DNA from: Stenotrophomonas raiganjensis (SeqCode) | GTDB lineage: Bacteria; Pseudomonadota; Gammaproteobacteria; Xanthomonadales; Xanthomonadaceae | DNA: 64,000 nt | NCBI RefSeq assembly: GCF_030658505.1 | Contig: NZ_JAUTXR010000184.1 | Location: forward strand, 1 to 64,000 | Direction of reading: 5' to 3' | Shown here: positions 55,113 to 64,000 of the stretch, piece by piece | How the letters are laid out: the number at the start of each line of letters is the position of its first letter | Numbering within the stretch: position 1 is the stretch's first letter | Program-made: the position numbers and the translations under genes | Notes under the pieces: model-generated | Databases searched by the model: none | Told to the model about the DNA's origin: nothing | Seen by the model: only the letters and a program-made list of their open reading frames with translations

Positions 55113-55837
55113 GGGGCGGACTCTACAGTTTCGTTCTGGCGGCGGTCATCACGGACCATGCCGTCTTCCATGGCGATCACCCGATCGGCATGCCGGATCA
55201 GGCGCGGATCGTGGCTCACGCACAGCACGGTGGCGCCATGCGCACGTGCGTAGCGGTGCAGGATATCGATCACGCGCTGGCCGTTCTCGGCGTCCAGCGC
55301 ACTGGTGGGTTCGTCGGCGAAGATCAGCGTCGGCGACTTGGCGAAGGCGCGGGCAACGGCCACACGCTGTTTCTCGCCGCCGGACAGCTGCGCCGGGCGC
55401 ATGTGGCTGCGGTGGCTGAGGCCCACTTCTTCCAGTGCCTTGCGCGCCAGCGGTTCGCTTTCGCGATTGCGCATGCCGCGGTAGCCCAGCGGCAGCTGCA
55501 CCTGTTCCAGCGCAGTCAGTGCCGGGAACAGGTTGAAGCCCTGGAACACGAAACCGACATGGTGCAGGCGGAAGCGCTCCACCTCGCTGCGGCTCATGTG
55601 CCCCACATCCTGGCCAAGTGCGTGCACGCGGCCACCATCGGGCGCGGACAGGCCGGACAGCAGCGACAGCAGCGTGCTCTTGCCGCAGCCGGATGGGCCC
55701 GACACCAGGGTCAGTTCACCGGGATAGATGTCCAGCGACAGGCCGCGCAGCACCGGCACCTGTACATCGCCGGACATGAAGCCCTTTTCAAGTGCGTCGG
55801 CCTGCAGGGTCGGGGCGACGGCGCGTATGGAAGTCAT
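55109..55837 (-). CDS. ABC transporter ATP-binding protein (MacB/LolD/DevA-like)
   Basis: The 242-aa ATPase has Walker A GPSGCGKS (about 47-54), Q-loop FVFQGFNLFPALTA (about 98-111), ABC signature LSGGEKQRVAVARA (about 150-163), Walker B LIFADEP (about 170-176) and an H-loop CVSHD. It belongs to the MacB/LolD subfamily that powers FtsX-like permeases. ATG 55837 is used. It lies 10 bases after the permease gene. Confidence 0.93.
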   Translation of the reverse strand: MTSIRAVAPTLQADALEKGFMSGDVQVPVLRGLSLDIYPGELTLVSGPSGCGKSTLLSLLSGLSAPDGGRVHALGQDVGHMSRSEVERFRLHHVGFVFQGFNLFPALTALEQVQLPLGYRGMRNRESEPLARKALEEVGLSHRSHMRPAQLSGGEKQRVAVARAFAKSPTLIFADEPTSALDAENGQRVIDILHRYARAHGATVLCVSHDPRLIRHADRVIAMEDGMVRDDRRQNETVESAP

Positions 55838-55847
55838 CGGCCGGTCC

Positions 55848-56987
55848 TCAGCGCAGCAGCAACGATGGATCGGAGCGGACAACACTGCGTACCGCCATGA
55901 TGCTGGAGAGCATGGCCATCACCGCGACCAGCGCCACGCAGCCGACGATGACCATCGGCGTCAGCTGCACCGGCACCCGCTGGGTCTGTGCGATCAACAA
56001 CACCACGGTGCTGAACGCCGCCGCCAGCAACATGCCCACGCCGCCGATCAGCAATGCCTGCTCGAACACCACCCGCGCCAGCGCGTAGCGCCCGGCACCG
56101 AGTGCGTTGAGCGTGGCGTACTCGCGCACCGAGCCGGCCACCACGGAAGCAAACGACTGGTTGGTGATCACCGCGCCGACGAAGCAGACGATGACCGCCA
56201 TGAACAGCACCGCGATGCCGGCGCCGGTATCGAACAGCCAGTATTGCTGCGAACGGCTGGCGAACTCCGGTGCGGTCCAGAACTGGACCGGCGTGGCCTG
56301 CCCCATCGACGCGGCCAGGCGGTCGCGCACACGGTCGGCCAGGTCCGGCGAGCGCAGGCCCGCCACGAAATAGGTACTGCCCTCATGCGGATCGGTACCG
56401 GCGATGGCGCGCGCGGTGTCGAGTGAGGCCAGCACGTTGACGCCACCCAGGCCACGCAGGCCCGGTTGCGCGGCGACCACGCGCACCGCCTTGCCATTGA
56501 TCCACGCACGGTTGTTCTGCAGGTCCACGCCCAGCGTATCCAGATCGGCGCTGTCGACGATCACTGCGCCCGGCTCGCGAAGCTGCGCACGCAGGTCGGC
56601 CGGCAGGATGCGCGCGAACATCATCGCATCGTCGCGGGTGGAGATGCCGGACAGGTACACCGAAACATTACCGGTGCCCTGCACGCCGGAACGCCACTCG
56701 CCATCAACCCATTCGTAGGGTTCGACGCGGGTGACATCCGGGTCCATGCGCAGGTGGCTTTCAACATCCGCGCTGATCGCATGCCCGTAGTTGACGCTCT
56801 GGGTGCCGGGGAAACCGGCCCAGATATCGGCCGAGGACGCCTTCACGTAGATCGCGGCGGTACCGAAGATGCCCAGCACCAGTGCCGCCTGCACGATCAA
56901 CAACACACCGGCGAAACACATCGCCATCACCACCGGCAGGAACCGGCGCCACTCATAGGCCAGGGTCTTGCGGGCCAGTGCGATCAT
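55848..56987 (-). CDS. ABC transporter permease (FtsX-like, DevC/MacB type)
   Basis: The 379-aa protein has the FtsX-type layout: one N-terminal helix (about 14-40, LPVVMAMCFAGVLLIVQAALVLGIF in pieces), a large periplasmic domain (about 45-255), and three C-terminal helices (about 258-372), separated by ASVVAGSVREYATLNALGAGRYALARVVFEQAL. It is of the DevC-like subset of MacB-type exporters. Its start overlaps the outer-membrane gene by four bases. Confidence 0.9.
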   Translation of the reverse strand: MIALARKTLAYEWRRFLPVVMAMCFAGVLLIVQAALVLGIFGTAAIYVKASSADIWAGFPGTQSVNYGHAISADVESHLRMDPDVTRVEPYEWVDGEWRSGVQGTGNVSVYLSGISTRDDAMMFARILPADLRAQLREPGAVIVDSADLDTLGVDLQNNRAWINGKAVRVVAAQPGLRGLGGVNVLASLDTARAIAGTDPHEGSTYFVAGLRSPDLADRVRDRLAASMGQATPVQFWTAPEFASRSQQYWLFDTGAGIAVLFMAVIVCFVGAVITNQSFASVVAGSVREYATLNALGAGRYALARVVFEQALLIGGVGMLLAAAFSTVVLLIAQTQRVPVQLTPMVIVGCVALVAVMAMLSSIMAVRSVVRSDPSLLLR

Positions 56988-58447
56988 TGCGATTCGCCCT
57001 CACCCTCGGCAGGCAGCGGGGCACCGCCCAGAGCGCGGTACAGTGACGTAAAGGCCAGCACGCGCGCACCCTGTGCAGCGATCAGATCCGCCTGCGAAGC
57101 GAGCGCGGCACGTTGCGTGTCCAGCCCATCGAACTCGCTGGACAGGCCCAGCTGCACCTGCCGCGCCTGGCGCTTGACCTGCTGGTTGGCGGCATCGTTG
57201 GCCGCGCGCAGCGACTGGATGCTGCTGTCCTGGCGTGCAAGGCTGCCCAGCGCACCTTCCACTTCGCTCACGCCTTCCAGCACGGCCTTGCGATACCCGA
57301 GCAGCGCGGCGTCCAGTTGCTTCTCATCGGCATGGAAACGCGCACGGCGTTGGCCCCAGTCCCACAGCGGAATATCGACGTATGGACCGATCGACGGACT
57401 GGAGTCGGAATTGGAGCGCGCGTTCTGGGTGAGGTTGTAGGCATACAGGATCGAGCCACCGAGGCTGACCCGCGGGTACATCGCCGCGCGTGCGGAGCCC
57501 TTGTTCGCCGCGGCCTGCATCACGTCTGATTCGGCCAGCAGGATCTGCGGGCGGTGGCGCAGCAGATCGGCCGGCACCTGCTGCAGCGAGAATGCACCGA
57601 GCTTCGGCGGCGTGCGATAGGCGCGCCAGGCCGGGTCCGGGCCATCACGGCCCAGCAGCAGGGCCAGCGCACGGGCAGCGTTGTCCGCATTCTCGCGGGC
57701 CTGCGCCGTGGCCGCCCGAGTCGCTGCCTGGCGTGCACGCAGACGATCAAGCTCGCCGGGCTCATCCAGGCGCAGGCGCTGGCGTACCAGCGCCAACTGT
57801 TCGCCGCGATCGTCCACCGCCTGCTGGCGGGCCAGCAGGTCCTGCTGGGCCTGCGCCACGGTCAGGTCCAGATAGCTGCGCACCACGTCGGCGATCACCG
57901 CCACCTGCGCGGCATTGCGCAGGGCCACGGCGTTACCGGCCGACGCCTGAGCACTCAACTGCGCGCTCTCGGCCGCACCGAACAGGCCCAGGTCCCAGAT
58001 CGCTTCGATACCAGCGTGGAAGTAGGTATCGACAGCGGCAGCATCCTGCACCTGCTTGGCGCTGGCAGAGATCTCCGGCAGGAAGCGCGAGTCCGATGTG
58101 CCGGCGACGATGCGCACCGCCTGCAGGCGCAACGTGGCCTGCTGCAGGTCGAGGTTGCCGGCGATGGCCTGATCAACCAGGCCGTCCAGCGCCGGATCGG
58201 ACAACACTTTCCACCACTGTTTCGCGTCCACGGCCACGCCCTGGCCCTGCGGAACCTGGGTCCAGGTGCTGGGTGTGCGGTCAGGCAGGTCCGGAACCGG
58301 CACCGACATGCAGCCCGCCAGGGCCAGGCTGGCCAGCAGCGCGCCGGGGCGCAGCACTGCCTGCAGGGAGAATCCGCGCCCGGTCCTGGGCACTGCCACT
58401 GGAGTGATACGCCTGACCACCAGCCCGCCAACGTGTAGAAGGAGCAT
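56984..58447 (-). CDS. TolC/NodT-type outer-membrane factor lipoprotein
   Basis: The 487-aa channel protein has a lipoprotein signal (LLASLALAGC, Cys near 46), then the two OEP repeats: WWKVLSDPALDGLVDQAIAGNLDLQQATLRLQAVR (pieces) and a second helical repeat, with FLPEISASAKQVQ and PRVSLGGSILYAYNLT. It completes the exporter with the adaptor, ATPase and permease in one operon. The start is uncertain: ATG 58447 or GTG 58420. Confidence 0.9.
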   Translation of the reverse strand: MLLLHVGGLVVRRITPVAVPRTGRGFSLQAVLRPGALLASLALAGCMSVPVPDLPDRTPSTWTQVPQGQGVAVDAKQWWKVLSDPALDGLVDQAIAGNLDLQQATLRLQAVRIVAGTSDSRFLPEISASAKQVQDAAAVDTYFHAGIEAIWDLGLFGAAESAQLSAQASAGNAVALRNAAQVAVIADVVRSYLDLTVAQAQQDLLARQQAVDDRGEQLALVRQRLRLDEPGELDRLRARQAATRAATAQARENADNAARALALLLGRDGPDPAWRAYRTPPKLGAFSLQQVPADLLRHRPQILLAESDVMQAAANKGSARAAMYPRVSLGGSILYAYNLTQNARSNSDSSPSIGPYVDIPLWDWGQRRARFHADEKQLDAALLGYRKAVLEGVSEVEGALGSLARQDSSIQSLRAANDAANQQVKRQARQVQLGLSSEFDGLDTQRAALASQADLIAAQGARVLAFTSLYRALGGAPLPAEGEGESQ

Positions 58448-58784
58448 GAAGGCTACCGTGCGATTGTGGAGCGAACATGGAGAATTGGTCCGAAAAAGGT
58501 CACAACACGCGTGCGGTTCAGGCAACGCTGGCGTTGGCCTTTCGCCAGCCTTTCACCGCATGCGACGCACGGAACGCTGATGCAACATCCAGGCCATTGC
58601 GTCTTGTTGCCGTCTTCGCCGAGCCCCGCGCCTGCGGTCGTCCCCACGACCGATACGACCCGCCATTCCGATTGCGACACTGACGCCGGAATCGTCACGC
58701 CCGGCCACTGATATCACGCCCGCCATGAAGATGCCGTGGCGCGACTGTAGCGGCCCTGCCGGCCAACTTCATGACAAACGAAAA
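58448..58784. other. Intergenic stretch between exporter operon and tRNA-Gly copy 3
   Basis: About 340 bases, presumably holding the promoter of the exporter operon (minus strand). I see no convincing gene; short plus-strand open frames lack start signals. A GC-rich pair GCGACTGTAGCGG...CCGGCC near 58740 may be a degenerate SMAG element. Confidence 0.5.
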
Positions 58785-58804
58785 ACGCCCCCTTGCGGGA
58801 GCGT
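58785..58804 (-). terminator. Terminator after tRNA-Gly copy 3
   Basis: ACGCTCCCGCAAGGGGGCGT followed by TTTTCGTTTGT on the minus strand. The same hairpin with one loop change follows copy 4 (60222-60241). Confidence 0.9.
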
Positions 58805-58816
58805 TCTTCTTGAATC

Positions 58817-58892
<76 letters not shown>

Positions 58893-58924
58893 AGATTTCG
58901 TTCGACCTGCGTCGAAGGAGCGCT

Positions 58925-58953
58925 ATTGTGTCGATATTGCTGCACGGCGTCAA
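58925..58953 (-). promoter_or_regulatory. Promoter of tRNA-Gly copy 3
   Basis: TTGACG (58953-58948) and CACAAT (58930-58925), 17 bases apart. Both boxes equal those of copy 2, while the spacer differs. Confidence 0.85.
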
Positions 58954-59008
58954 CAGGAATTTTCACGTGAACTGAAGGACGGCGTTCAGACGCCCCTGGC
59001 TGCTCCCT

Positions 59009-60115
59009 TCACGTGCGCAGGCCGCGGCGATGGAAGTAGACCTGCTCGGCGATGCGGCGCATGGCTGCCGTATGCAGTAACGCGTCGAGCGGCCAGTCGG
59101 CCTGCAGATGATCCATCGCCCAGCGCAGCAGGCGCTTGCCACGGAAGGCCGGGACCACCTGCTGCGCCACCCGTTCCGCTTCCGGCCCTTTCCCACGCAG
59201 ATGGCGGGCAATCGCCTCGCCAACCGCCCAACCATGCCGCCACGAGGAGTGGATGCCCCCGGCGGAGAGCGGCGAGACGATGCCCGCCGCGTCGCCGGTG
59301 AGGATCAGGCGTTGGCCGGTGATCGGCCCATCCGGCCGACCGCAGGGCACCAGCCCTGCGCGGGTGGCCGAGGGACCCGCCGAAGGCGGAATGCCGACCA
59401 CCTCGCGCACGTGGTCGAGGAAGCCATCGATATCCGGCGCCCGCACCTGTTGCGGATCGTGACGCAGCGCCAGTCCCACCTGCAGGCCGGTTGGATTCTG
59501 CGCGACCCAGCCAATGTAGCCCGGCGCGTAGCGCTTGCTGACGAAGCAATGCAGTGCATCGCCCTGCGTCACCTGCAGGCCGGCGAACTCACGCTCGACG
59601 CCGTAGAGGTTGTCACGCACCTGGCCGAGCCCGGTGCGCTGTGCCACGCGTGAGCGTGCGCCATCAGCGCCGACCAGATACGCGCAACGGCCTGCCCCAT
59701 CCACCAGCCAGCCGTCACCATTGCGATGTGCATCGGTGAAGGACTGCTGCAGCCGAAGGTCTGCGCCATTCGCGCACAGCTCGCTTGCCAGCCAGCGCAT
59801 CAGGTTCGGCGTATCGGTGGTGAGGAAGTAGTAGCCGGGTGCGGCCAACAACACGCTGCGCAGATTCGGCGCATACAGGCGCACGTTGGCGACGCGTTGC
59901 ACGAGATGCTCGGGCATGCGCCCCAGCCAGGTCTGCTCCATCGCCTCCTTCACCACGATGCCGGTGGTGTGCAGGCGCTCGCCGGGATCGGCCTTGCGTT
60001 CCAGCACGCAGACGCGCAGGCCATATTGGGCTGCGGCCAGCGCGCAGGCGGCACCGGCGAAGCTGGCGCCGACGATGACCACGTCGTGGTCGTAGGCGAA
60101 GGGAGCGTGAGGCAT
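59009..60115 (-). CDS. FAD-dependent oxidoreductase (geranylgeranyl-reductase-like)
   Basis: The 368-aa protein has an FAD-binding start HDVVIVGASFAGAACALAAAQYG (pieces, about 9-31), CVLERKADPGERLHTTGIV (pieces), a central DG motif YLVGADGARSRVAQRTGL and LTGDAAGIVSPLSAGGIHSSWRHG (pieces). It belongs to the FAD_binding_3/geranylgeranyl reductase-like superfamily. Start ATG 60115 fits the GxGxxG position. It sits alone between tRNA-Gly copies 3 and 4. Confidence 0.85.
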   Translation of the reverse strand: MPHAPFAYDHDVVIVGASFAGAACALAAAQYGLRVCVLERKADPGERLHTTGIVVKEAMEQTWLGRMPEHLVQRVANVRLYAPNLRSVLLAAPGYYFLTTDTPNLMRWLASELCANGADLRLQQSFTDAHRNGDGWLVDGAGRCAYLVGADGARSRVAQRTGLGQVRDNLYGVEREFAGLQVTQGDALHCFVSKRYAPGYIGWVAQNPTGLQVGLALRHDPQQVRAPDIDGFLDHVREVVGIPPSAGPSATRAGLVPCGRPDGPITGQRLILTGDAAGIVSPLSAGGIHSSWRHGWAVGEAIARHLRGKGPEAERVAQQVVPAFRGKRLLRWAMDHLQADWPLDALLHTAAMRRIAEQVYFHRRGLRT

Positions 60116-60221
60116 TGCTGCATCGTCCTGGAGGAACACGGATGCAGCTTCGAGCGGGGGCGTGGTGAGGCGAAGAAGTGACGGTGAAGTGGGAATGAAG
60201 CGCGCAGTATGCAAACGAAAA

Positions 60222-60241
60222 ACGCCCCCTAGCGGGAGCGT
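60222..60241 (-). terminator. Terminator after tRNA-Gly copy 4
   Basis: ACGCTCCCGCTAGGGGGCGT followed by TTTTCGTTTGC on the minus strand, nearly identical to the hairpin after copy 3. Confidence 0.9.
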
Positions 60242-60253
60242 TCTTCTTGAATC

Positions 60254-60329
<76 letters not shown>

Positions 60330-60341
60330 TTGGGAGGCGAA

Positions 60342-60369
60342 ATTCTACCTATTCTGGGAATAGCGTCAA
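60342..60369 (-). promoter_or_regulatory. Promoter of tRNA-Gly copy 4
   Basis: TTGACG (60369-60364) and TAGAAT (60347-60342), 16 bases apart on the minus strand. Confidence 0.8.
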
Positions 60370-60388
60370 GCAGTTTTTTGTCATCGAC

Positions 60389-60427
60389 GGGGCCAGAGCC
60401 CTTTCCTGCGGAAAGGGATCCGACCCC
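60389..60427. repeat. GGGGTC-type palindrome (copy 2)
   Basis: GGGGCCAGAGCCCTTTCC-TGC-GGAAAGGGATCCGACCCC, related to the repeat at 27837-27875. It lies five bases past the pgsA stop and may serve as its terminator. Confidence 0.75.
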
Positions 60428-60432
60428 GGGGC

Positions 60433-61059
60433 TCAGTTGCCCAGCTTCTTCTGCCGCGAGCGCTCGCGCGCGGCACGCTCATCCTCGCGCAGGCTCGGCC
60501 AGGCGGCGTGCAGGTACTGCAGGCCCGACCACAGCGTCAGCACCGCGGCGATGGCCAGGGTCCAGTCGCCGATGTGGAACACCGGCCAGCCCATCCAGAT
60601 GTCTTCCACCGGTACGTTCGGGGCCACCGAATACAGCAGGCACAGCAGCGCAACCATCTGCGCGGTGGTCTTGACCTTGCCGATCATCGCCACGCGCACC
60701 TTGGCACGCTGGCCCAGTTCGGCCATCCATTCGCGCAGCGCCGACACCGCGATTTCGCGACCGACGATCACCGCCGCCCAGAACGCCATCCACGGCGTCG
60801 GGTGGCCCTGCACGATCAGGAACAGCGCCACCGCCACCATCAGCTTGTCCGCGACCGGGTCGAGGAAGGCGCCGAAGGCCGACTCCAGCTGGTAGCGGCG
60901 TGCGATCCAGCCGTCGAGCCAGTCGGTGATCGCGGCCAGGCCGAAGATCGCCGCCGAAGCGAAGTTGGTCCAGGTGTAGGGCAGGTAGAACACCAGCACC
61001 AGCACCGGGATCATCACGATCCGCAACAACGTCAGCCAGGTGGGCAGGGTCAACTTCAT
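60433..61059 (-). CDS. pgsA: CDP-diacylglycerol-glycerol-3-phosphate 3-phosphatidyltransferase
   Basis: Makes phosphatidylglycerol phosphate for membrane phospholipid. The 208-aa protein has four or more membrane helices and the CDP-alcohol phosphotransferase motif D-G-x2-A-R-x8-G-x3-D-x3-D in LDGWIARRYQLESAFGAFLD followed by PVAD (about 47-71). Length is a little above E. coli PgsA (182 aa), with a basic tail. It follows uvrC by 18 bases, a conserved order. Confidence 0.96.
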   Translation of the reverse strand: MKLTLPTWLTLLRIVMIPVLVLVFYLPYTWTNFASAAIFGLAAITDWLDGWIARRYQLESAFGAFLDPVADKLMVAVALFLIVQGHPTPWMAFWAAVIVGREIAVSALREWMAELGQRAKVRVAMIGKVKTTAQMVALLCLLYSVAPNVPVEDIWMGWPVFHIGDWTLAIAAVLTLWSGLQYLHAAWPSLREDERAARERSRQKKLGN

Positions 61060-61077
61060 GCTTGCGTGCTTCTCTCT

Positions 61078-62922
61078 CTACTCGGCCGCATCGGGCGTGG
61101 CCAACCCGTGCAGGTTAGCGTAGATACGTGCCGCGAGGGCGTCATTGATACCTTCCACCTTGGCGATTTCGGCTTCACCGGCTGCTTTCAGGCCGACCAG
61201 ACCACCGAAATGCTTGAGCAGGCTGGCGCGGCGGCGGGGGCCGATGCCGGGGATGTCCTCCAGCTTGCTGGTCATCCGCGCCTTCTGGCGGCGGCCGCGA
61301 TGGCCGGTGATGGCAAAGCGGTGCGCCTCGTCGCGCACCTGCTGGATGAACTGCAGCGCCGGGTTGGCCGCGCCGGGGCGCAGCTCGCGGCCATCTGGCA
61401 TCACCAGCGCTTCATGGCCGGCGCGGCGCTCCACGCCCTTGGCCACGCCCACCAGCAGCACGCCTTCCACGCCCAGGTCGGCCAGTGCGGCCTGGGCCTG
61501 GGCCAGCTGCCCGGCACCACCGTCGATCAGCAGCACGTCCGGCAGCACGCCCTGCTCTTCCACCGCACGGCGGAAGCGGCGATCGATGGCCTGGCGCATC
61601 GCGGCGTAGTCGTCGCCCGGCTCGATGCCGCTGATGTTGAAACGGCGGTACTGCGCGCGCACCGGGCCGGCGGCGTCGAACACCACGCACGAGGCCACGG
61701 TGGCCTCGCCCAGCGTGTGGCTGATGTCGAAACACTCGACCCGCTTGACCGGCTCGGCCAGGCCCAGCATCTCGCGCAATGCGTCGCTGCGCGCGTGCTG
61801 CGCATTGCGGCTGTTGAGTTCGGTGGCCAGGGTCAGCTGCGCGTTGCGGCTGGCCAGTTCCACGTAACCGGCACGCTCGCCGCGCACGTTCCACTTCAGC
61901 TGCACCTTGCGTTCGGCCGAGGCGGACAGCGCGGCGACCAGCAGGTCGGCGTCGGGAATCTCACGGTCCAGCAGGATCTCGCGCGGCGGCTCGAATTCGA
62001 TGTAGTACTGCGAGACGAACGCGGCCAGCACTTCCTCCGGGCTGTCCTCGCCATTGGTGCGCGGGAAGAACGGACGGGTGCCAAGGTTGCGGCCATCACG
62101 GAAGGCCAGCAGCAGCACGCAGGCCTGCGAGCCCTGCATGGCCACCGCCAGCACATCCAGGTCGGCAGCGCGGCCGTCCACGTACTGGCGGGTCTGCATG
62201 CTGCGCAACGAGGAGATCAGGTCGCGCAGGCGCGCGGCCTGTTCGAACTCCAGCGCCTCGCTGGCGGCCTGCATCTGCTCGCCCAGCTCGCGGGTCAGCT
62301 CGTCGCTCTTGCCTTCCAGGAACAGCGCAGCGCGGCGCACCGATTCGGCGTACTCGGCAGGCGCCACCAGCTCCACGCAGGGCGCGCTGCAACGGCCGAT
62401 CTGGTACTGCAGGCACGGCCGCGAGCGGTTGCGGAACACGCTGTCCTCGCAGCTGCGCAGCTTGAACAGCTTGTGCATCAGGTTCAGCGTCTCGCGCACC
62501 GCAGTGACGCCCGGATACGGCCCGAAATAGCGGCCGGGAATGGCACGCGGACCGCGATGCAGGGCGATGCGCGGCCAGTCCTCGCGGGTCAGCAGCACAT
62601 GCGGATAGGTCTTGTCGTCGCGCAGCGAGACGTTGTAGCGCGGCGACAGCGACTTGATCAGCTGGTTCTCCAGCAGCAACGCCTCGGCTTCCGAGCGCGT
62701 GACGGTCACGTCCATGCGCGCGATCTGCGAGATCATCGACATGATCCGCGCGTTCTTCGGGCTGCCGTTGAAATAGCTGCCGACGCGGTTGCGCAGCGCA
62801 CGCGCCTTGCCCACGTACAGCAGGGTGTCGTCGGCAGCGTACATGCGGTACACGCCGGGCGCGGTGCTGAGCTGGGCCGCGAAAGCCTTGCCGTCGAAGG
62901 CCGGGGCGGGAACGTCGGTCAT
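61078..62922 (-). CDS. uvrC: Excinuclease ABC subunit C
   Basis: Makes the two incisions in nucleotide excision repair. The 614-aa protein has an N-terminal GIY-YIG nuclease (about 23-95: GVYRMYAADDTLLYVGKA), the Cys-containing region (GRCSAPCVEL), a UVR motif (about 205-240), the RNase H-like C-terminal nuclease (FDISHTLGEATVASCVVF about 400-417, LLIDGGAGQLAQA) and a helix-hairpin-helix (LEDIPGIGPRRRASLL about 567-582). The start at 62922 overlaps the NHL gene end by four bases. Confidence 0.97.
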   Translation of the reverse strand: MTDVPAPAFDGKAFAAQLSTAPGVYRMYAADDTLLYVGKARALRNRVGSYFNGSPKNARIMSMISQIARMDVTVTRSEAEALLLENQLIKSLSPRYNVSLRDDKTYPHVLLTREDWPRIALHRGPRAIPGRYFGPYPGVTAVRETLNLMHKLFKLRSCEDSVFRNRSRPCLQYQIGRCSAPCVELVAPAEYAESVRRAALFLEGKSDELTRELGEQMQAASEALEFEQAARLRDLISSLRSMQTRQYVDGRAADLDVLAVAMQGSQACVLLLAFRDGRNLGTRPFFPRTNGEDSPEEVLAAFVSQYYIEFEPPREILLDREIPDADLLVAALSASAERKVQLKWNVRGERAGYVELASRNAQLTLATELNSRNAQHARSDALREMLGLAEPVKRVECFDISHTLGEATVASCVVFDAAGPVRAQYRRFNISGIEPGDDYAAMRQAIDRRFRRAVEEQGVLPDVLLIDGGAGQLAQAQAALADLGVEGVLLVGVAKGVERRAGHEALVMPDGRELRPGAANPALQFIQQVRDEAHRFAITGHRGRRQKARMTSKLEDIPGIGPRRRASLLKHFGGLVGLKAAGEAEIAKVEGINDALAARIYANLHGLATPDAAE

Positions 62923-64000
62923 TCGCTGATCGGTACGTCGCTGAGCACGCCGCTGTCGGGATCGAAACGCAGCACGGCGTGGGCGTCGGTCTCGGTGATC
63001 CACACCGCACCCGCGCCCACCGCCAGCCCCGCCGGGCCACGCAGGCGACGCGGCAGGGGCTGGGTGGTCAGTTCGCCACCGCCCAGGCGCAACGTGCGCA
63101 GGCGGCCATTGCCGGTGTCGGCGATCCACAGCAGCGGCGCGTCCGGACTGAGGGCAATGGCCTGCGGGAACTGCAGGCTGGCCTGCGCACGCGGGCCATC
63201 GTCATTGCCGAAACGCCAGGGGCCCTGCCCGATCAGCGTCTGCACCAGATCGCCACGCAACTGCAGGGCGCGGATCGAGGAGCCCAGCGCGTCGGCCACG
63301 TACAGCACCTGCTGCACCACGGCCAGCGCGGTCGGCTGCGCGAATGCCGCCAGATGGCCGCTGCCGTCGCGTTCGTCGATGGAGCCGCTGCCGGCACGCC
63401 ATTGCAGGCTGCGCTGGCCCAGGTGGTAGCTCCAGATGCGGTTGTCGCCGGCCATCGCGATGTGCAGCTGGTTGTCGGCGATGGCCAGGCCGACCGGATG
63501 GTCCAGCGAGACCTGCCGCGCCTGCGCCACTGGCCCTTCCATCGGCGCACCGGGGCGGCCGTTGCCGCACAGCGTGTCGACAATGCCGGTCAACAGGTTG
63601 ATGCGGCGCACGGCGTGGTTGCCGGTGTCGGCGACGTACAGCGAATCGCGTTCCAGCACCAGCGCCTGCGGGCGGTGGAACGCCGCTTCGGCAAGGTTGC
63701 CGTCCATGAAATCGGCAGTACCCAGCCCGAACTGGCGCAGGATGCGGCCACCGTGGCTGCATTCGAGGATGCGGTGATGGCCGCTGTCGGCCACGTACAG
63801 GCGCTCGGTGCTGACCGCCAGGCCCAGCGGGAAACGCAGGGCCTGGCGCGGTTCCGGATGCAGCTCGCTGCCGCCGCGTGGCGGCGCTGAAGGGGCGCCC
63901 TGGCACAGTGCATTCAATGCGCGCTCCAGCTCACCGGGGGCGCCCTGCCCGACCAGGCGCTGCTGCTCGCGGCCCTGCGCATCGAGCAGCACCATCGTCG
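62919..64000 (-). CDS. NHL-repeat protein (NHLRC2-like), N-terminus outside the window
   Basis: At least 360 aa are visible, in frame to the window edge. The chain is a beta-propeller with NHL-type repeats: FPLGLAVSTERLYVADSGHHRILE, RPQALVLERDSLYVADTGNHAVRRI and FPQAIALSPDAPLLWIADTGNGRLR (pieces). The YVADSGHHRI/VADTGNHxVR repeats and the domain order of known relatives suggest a thioredoxin-like domain before the propeller, outside the window. It overlaps uvrC by four bases. Confidence 0.85.
   Translation of the reverse strand, partial: TMVLLDAQGREQQRLVGQGAPGELERALNALCQGAPSAPPRGGSELHPEPRQALRFPLGLAVSTERLYVADSGHHRILECSHGGRILRQFGLGTADFMDGNLAEAAFHRPQALVLERDSLYVADTGNHAVRRINLLTGIVDTLCGNGRPGAPMEGPVAQARQVSLDHPVGLAIADNQLHIAMAGDNRIWSYHLGQRSLQWRAGSGSIDERDGSGHLAAFAQPTALAVVQQVLYVADALGSSIRALQLRGDLVQTLIGQGPWRFGNDDGPRAQASLQFPQAIALSPDAPLLWIADTGNGRLRTLRLGGGELTTQPLPRRLRGPAGLAVGAGAVWITETDAHAVLRFDPDSGVLSDVPISE

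Noticed and set aside
60508..63429. A 973-codon plus-strand open frame over pgsA, uvrC and the NHL gene
   Set aside because: It spans several clear minus-strand genes, with His/Gln/Arg-rich shadow composition.

Overview
The window looks like a chromosome segment of a Stenotrophomonas species (Xanthomonadaceae, S. maltophilia complex or close). The evidence is high GC content, SMAG-type GTAG palindromes scattered between genes, the protein families present, and a housekeeping order typical of this family (pyrG-kdsA-eno-ftsB-ispD-ispF-truD-surE-pcm-nlpD). No database search was possible, so names rest on motifs, length and context.

Layout. 1-280: the end of an IS3-family element that has landed in a composite hairpin repeat. 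280-3963: ftsH and rlmE on the minus strand, then yhbY and an Mth938-like gene on the plus strand. 3989-15768: a frameshifted gene, then a long minus-strand housekeeping run for nucleotide, LPS, glycolysis, isoprenoid, cell-division and protein-repair functions (nlpD, yqaA, pcm, surE, truD, ispF, ispD, ftsB, eno, two membrane proteins, kdsA, pyrG), interrupted by an oppositely oriented smr. 16169-25151: parE, an acetyltransferase, a secreted S10 peptidase, a Pit phosphate transporter with its DUF47 partner, and a CNNM/CorC-type transporter behind a proline/acidic leader ORF. 25266-33707: redox and stress enzymes and a UDP-sugar dehydrogenase. 33849-37932: a BLUF photoreceptor, tRNA-Leu, then an oxygen-responsive group (hemN, truncated haemoglobin, small membrane protein, short CcoG-like ferredoxin protein) with two FNR/ANR boxes. 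37934-39807: an orphan Cro/CI-like divergent pair with palindromic operators, then a fluoride riboswitch and crcB. 39811-52140: accessory metabolism and regulators (AraC, two LysR, ArsR-like, azoreductase, thioesterase, GNATs, Nudix). 52211-64000: tRNA-Cys and four identical tRNA-Gly(GCC) genes, a tripartite ABC exporter operon between two of the tRNA-Gly genes, an FAD oxidoreductase between two others, then pgsA, uvrC and the start-truncated NHL-repeat gene.

The observations most worth checking are: the 37-codon leader ORF in front of the CNNM/CorC gene, which resembles the MgtL magnesium-sensing leader; the tRNA-Gly duplications bounding a 6-kb exporter block in the otherwise conserved uvrC-pgsA-glyW-cysT neighbourhood; the three copies of a composite hairpin repeat just after stop codons; the duplicated nlpD 3' end, which looks like a scar of allele replacement; and the compact ANR-type cluster in which the hemN box overlaps the haemoglobin gene.
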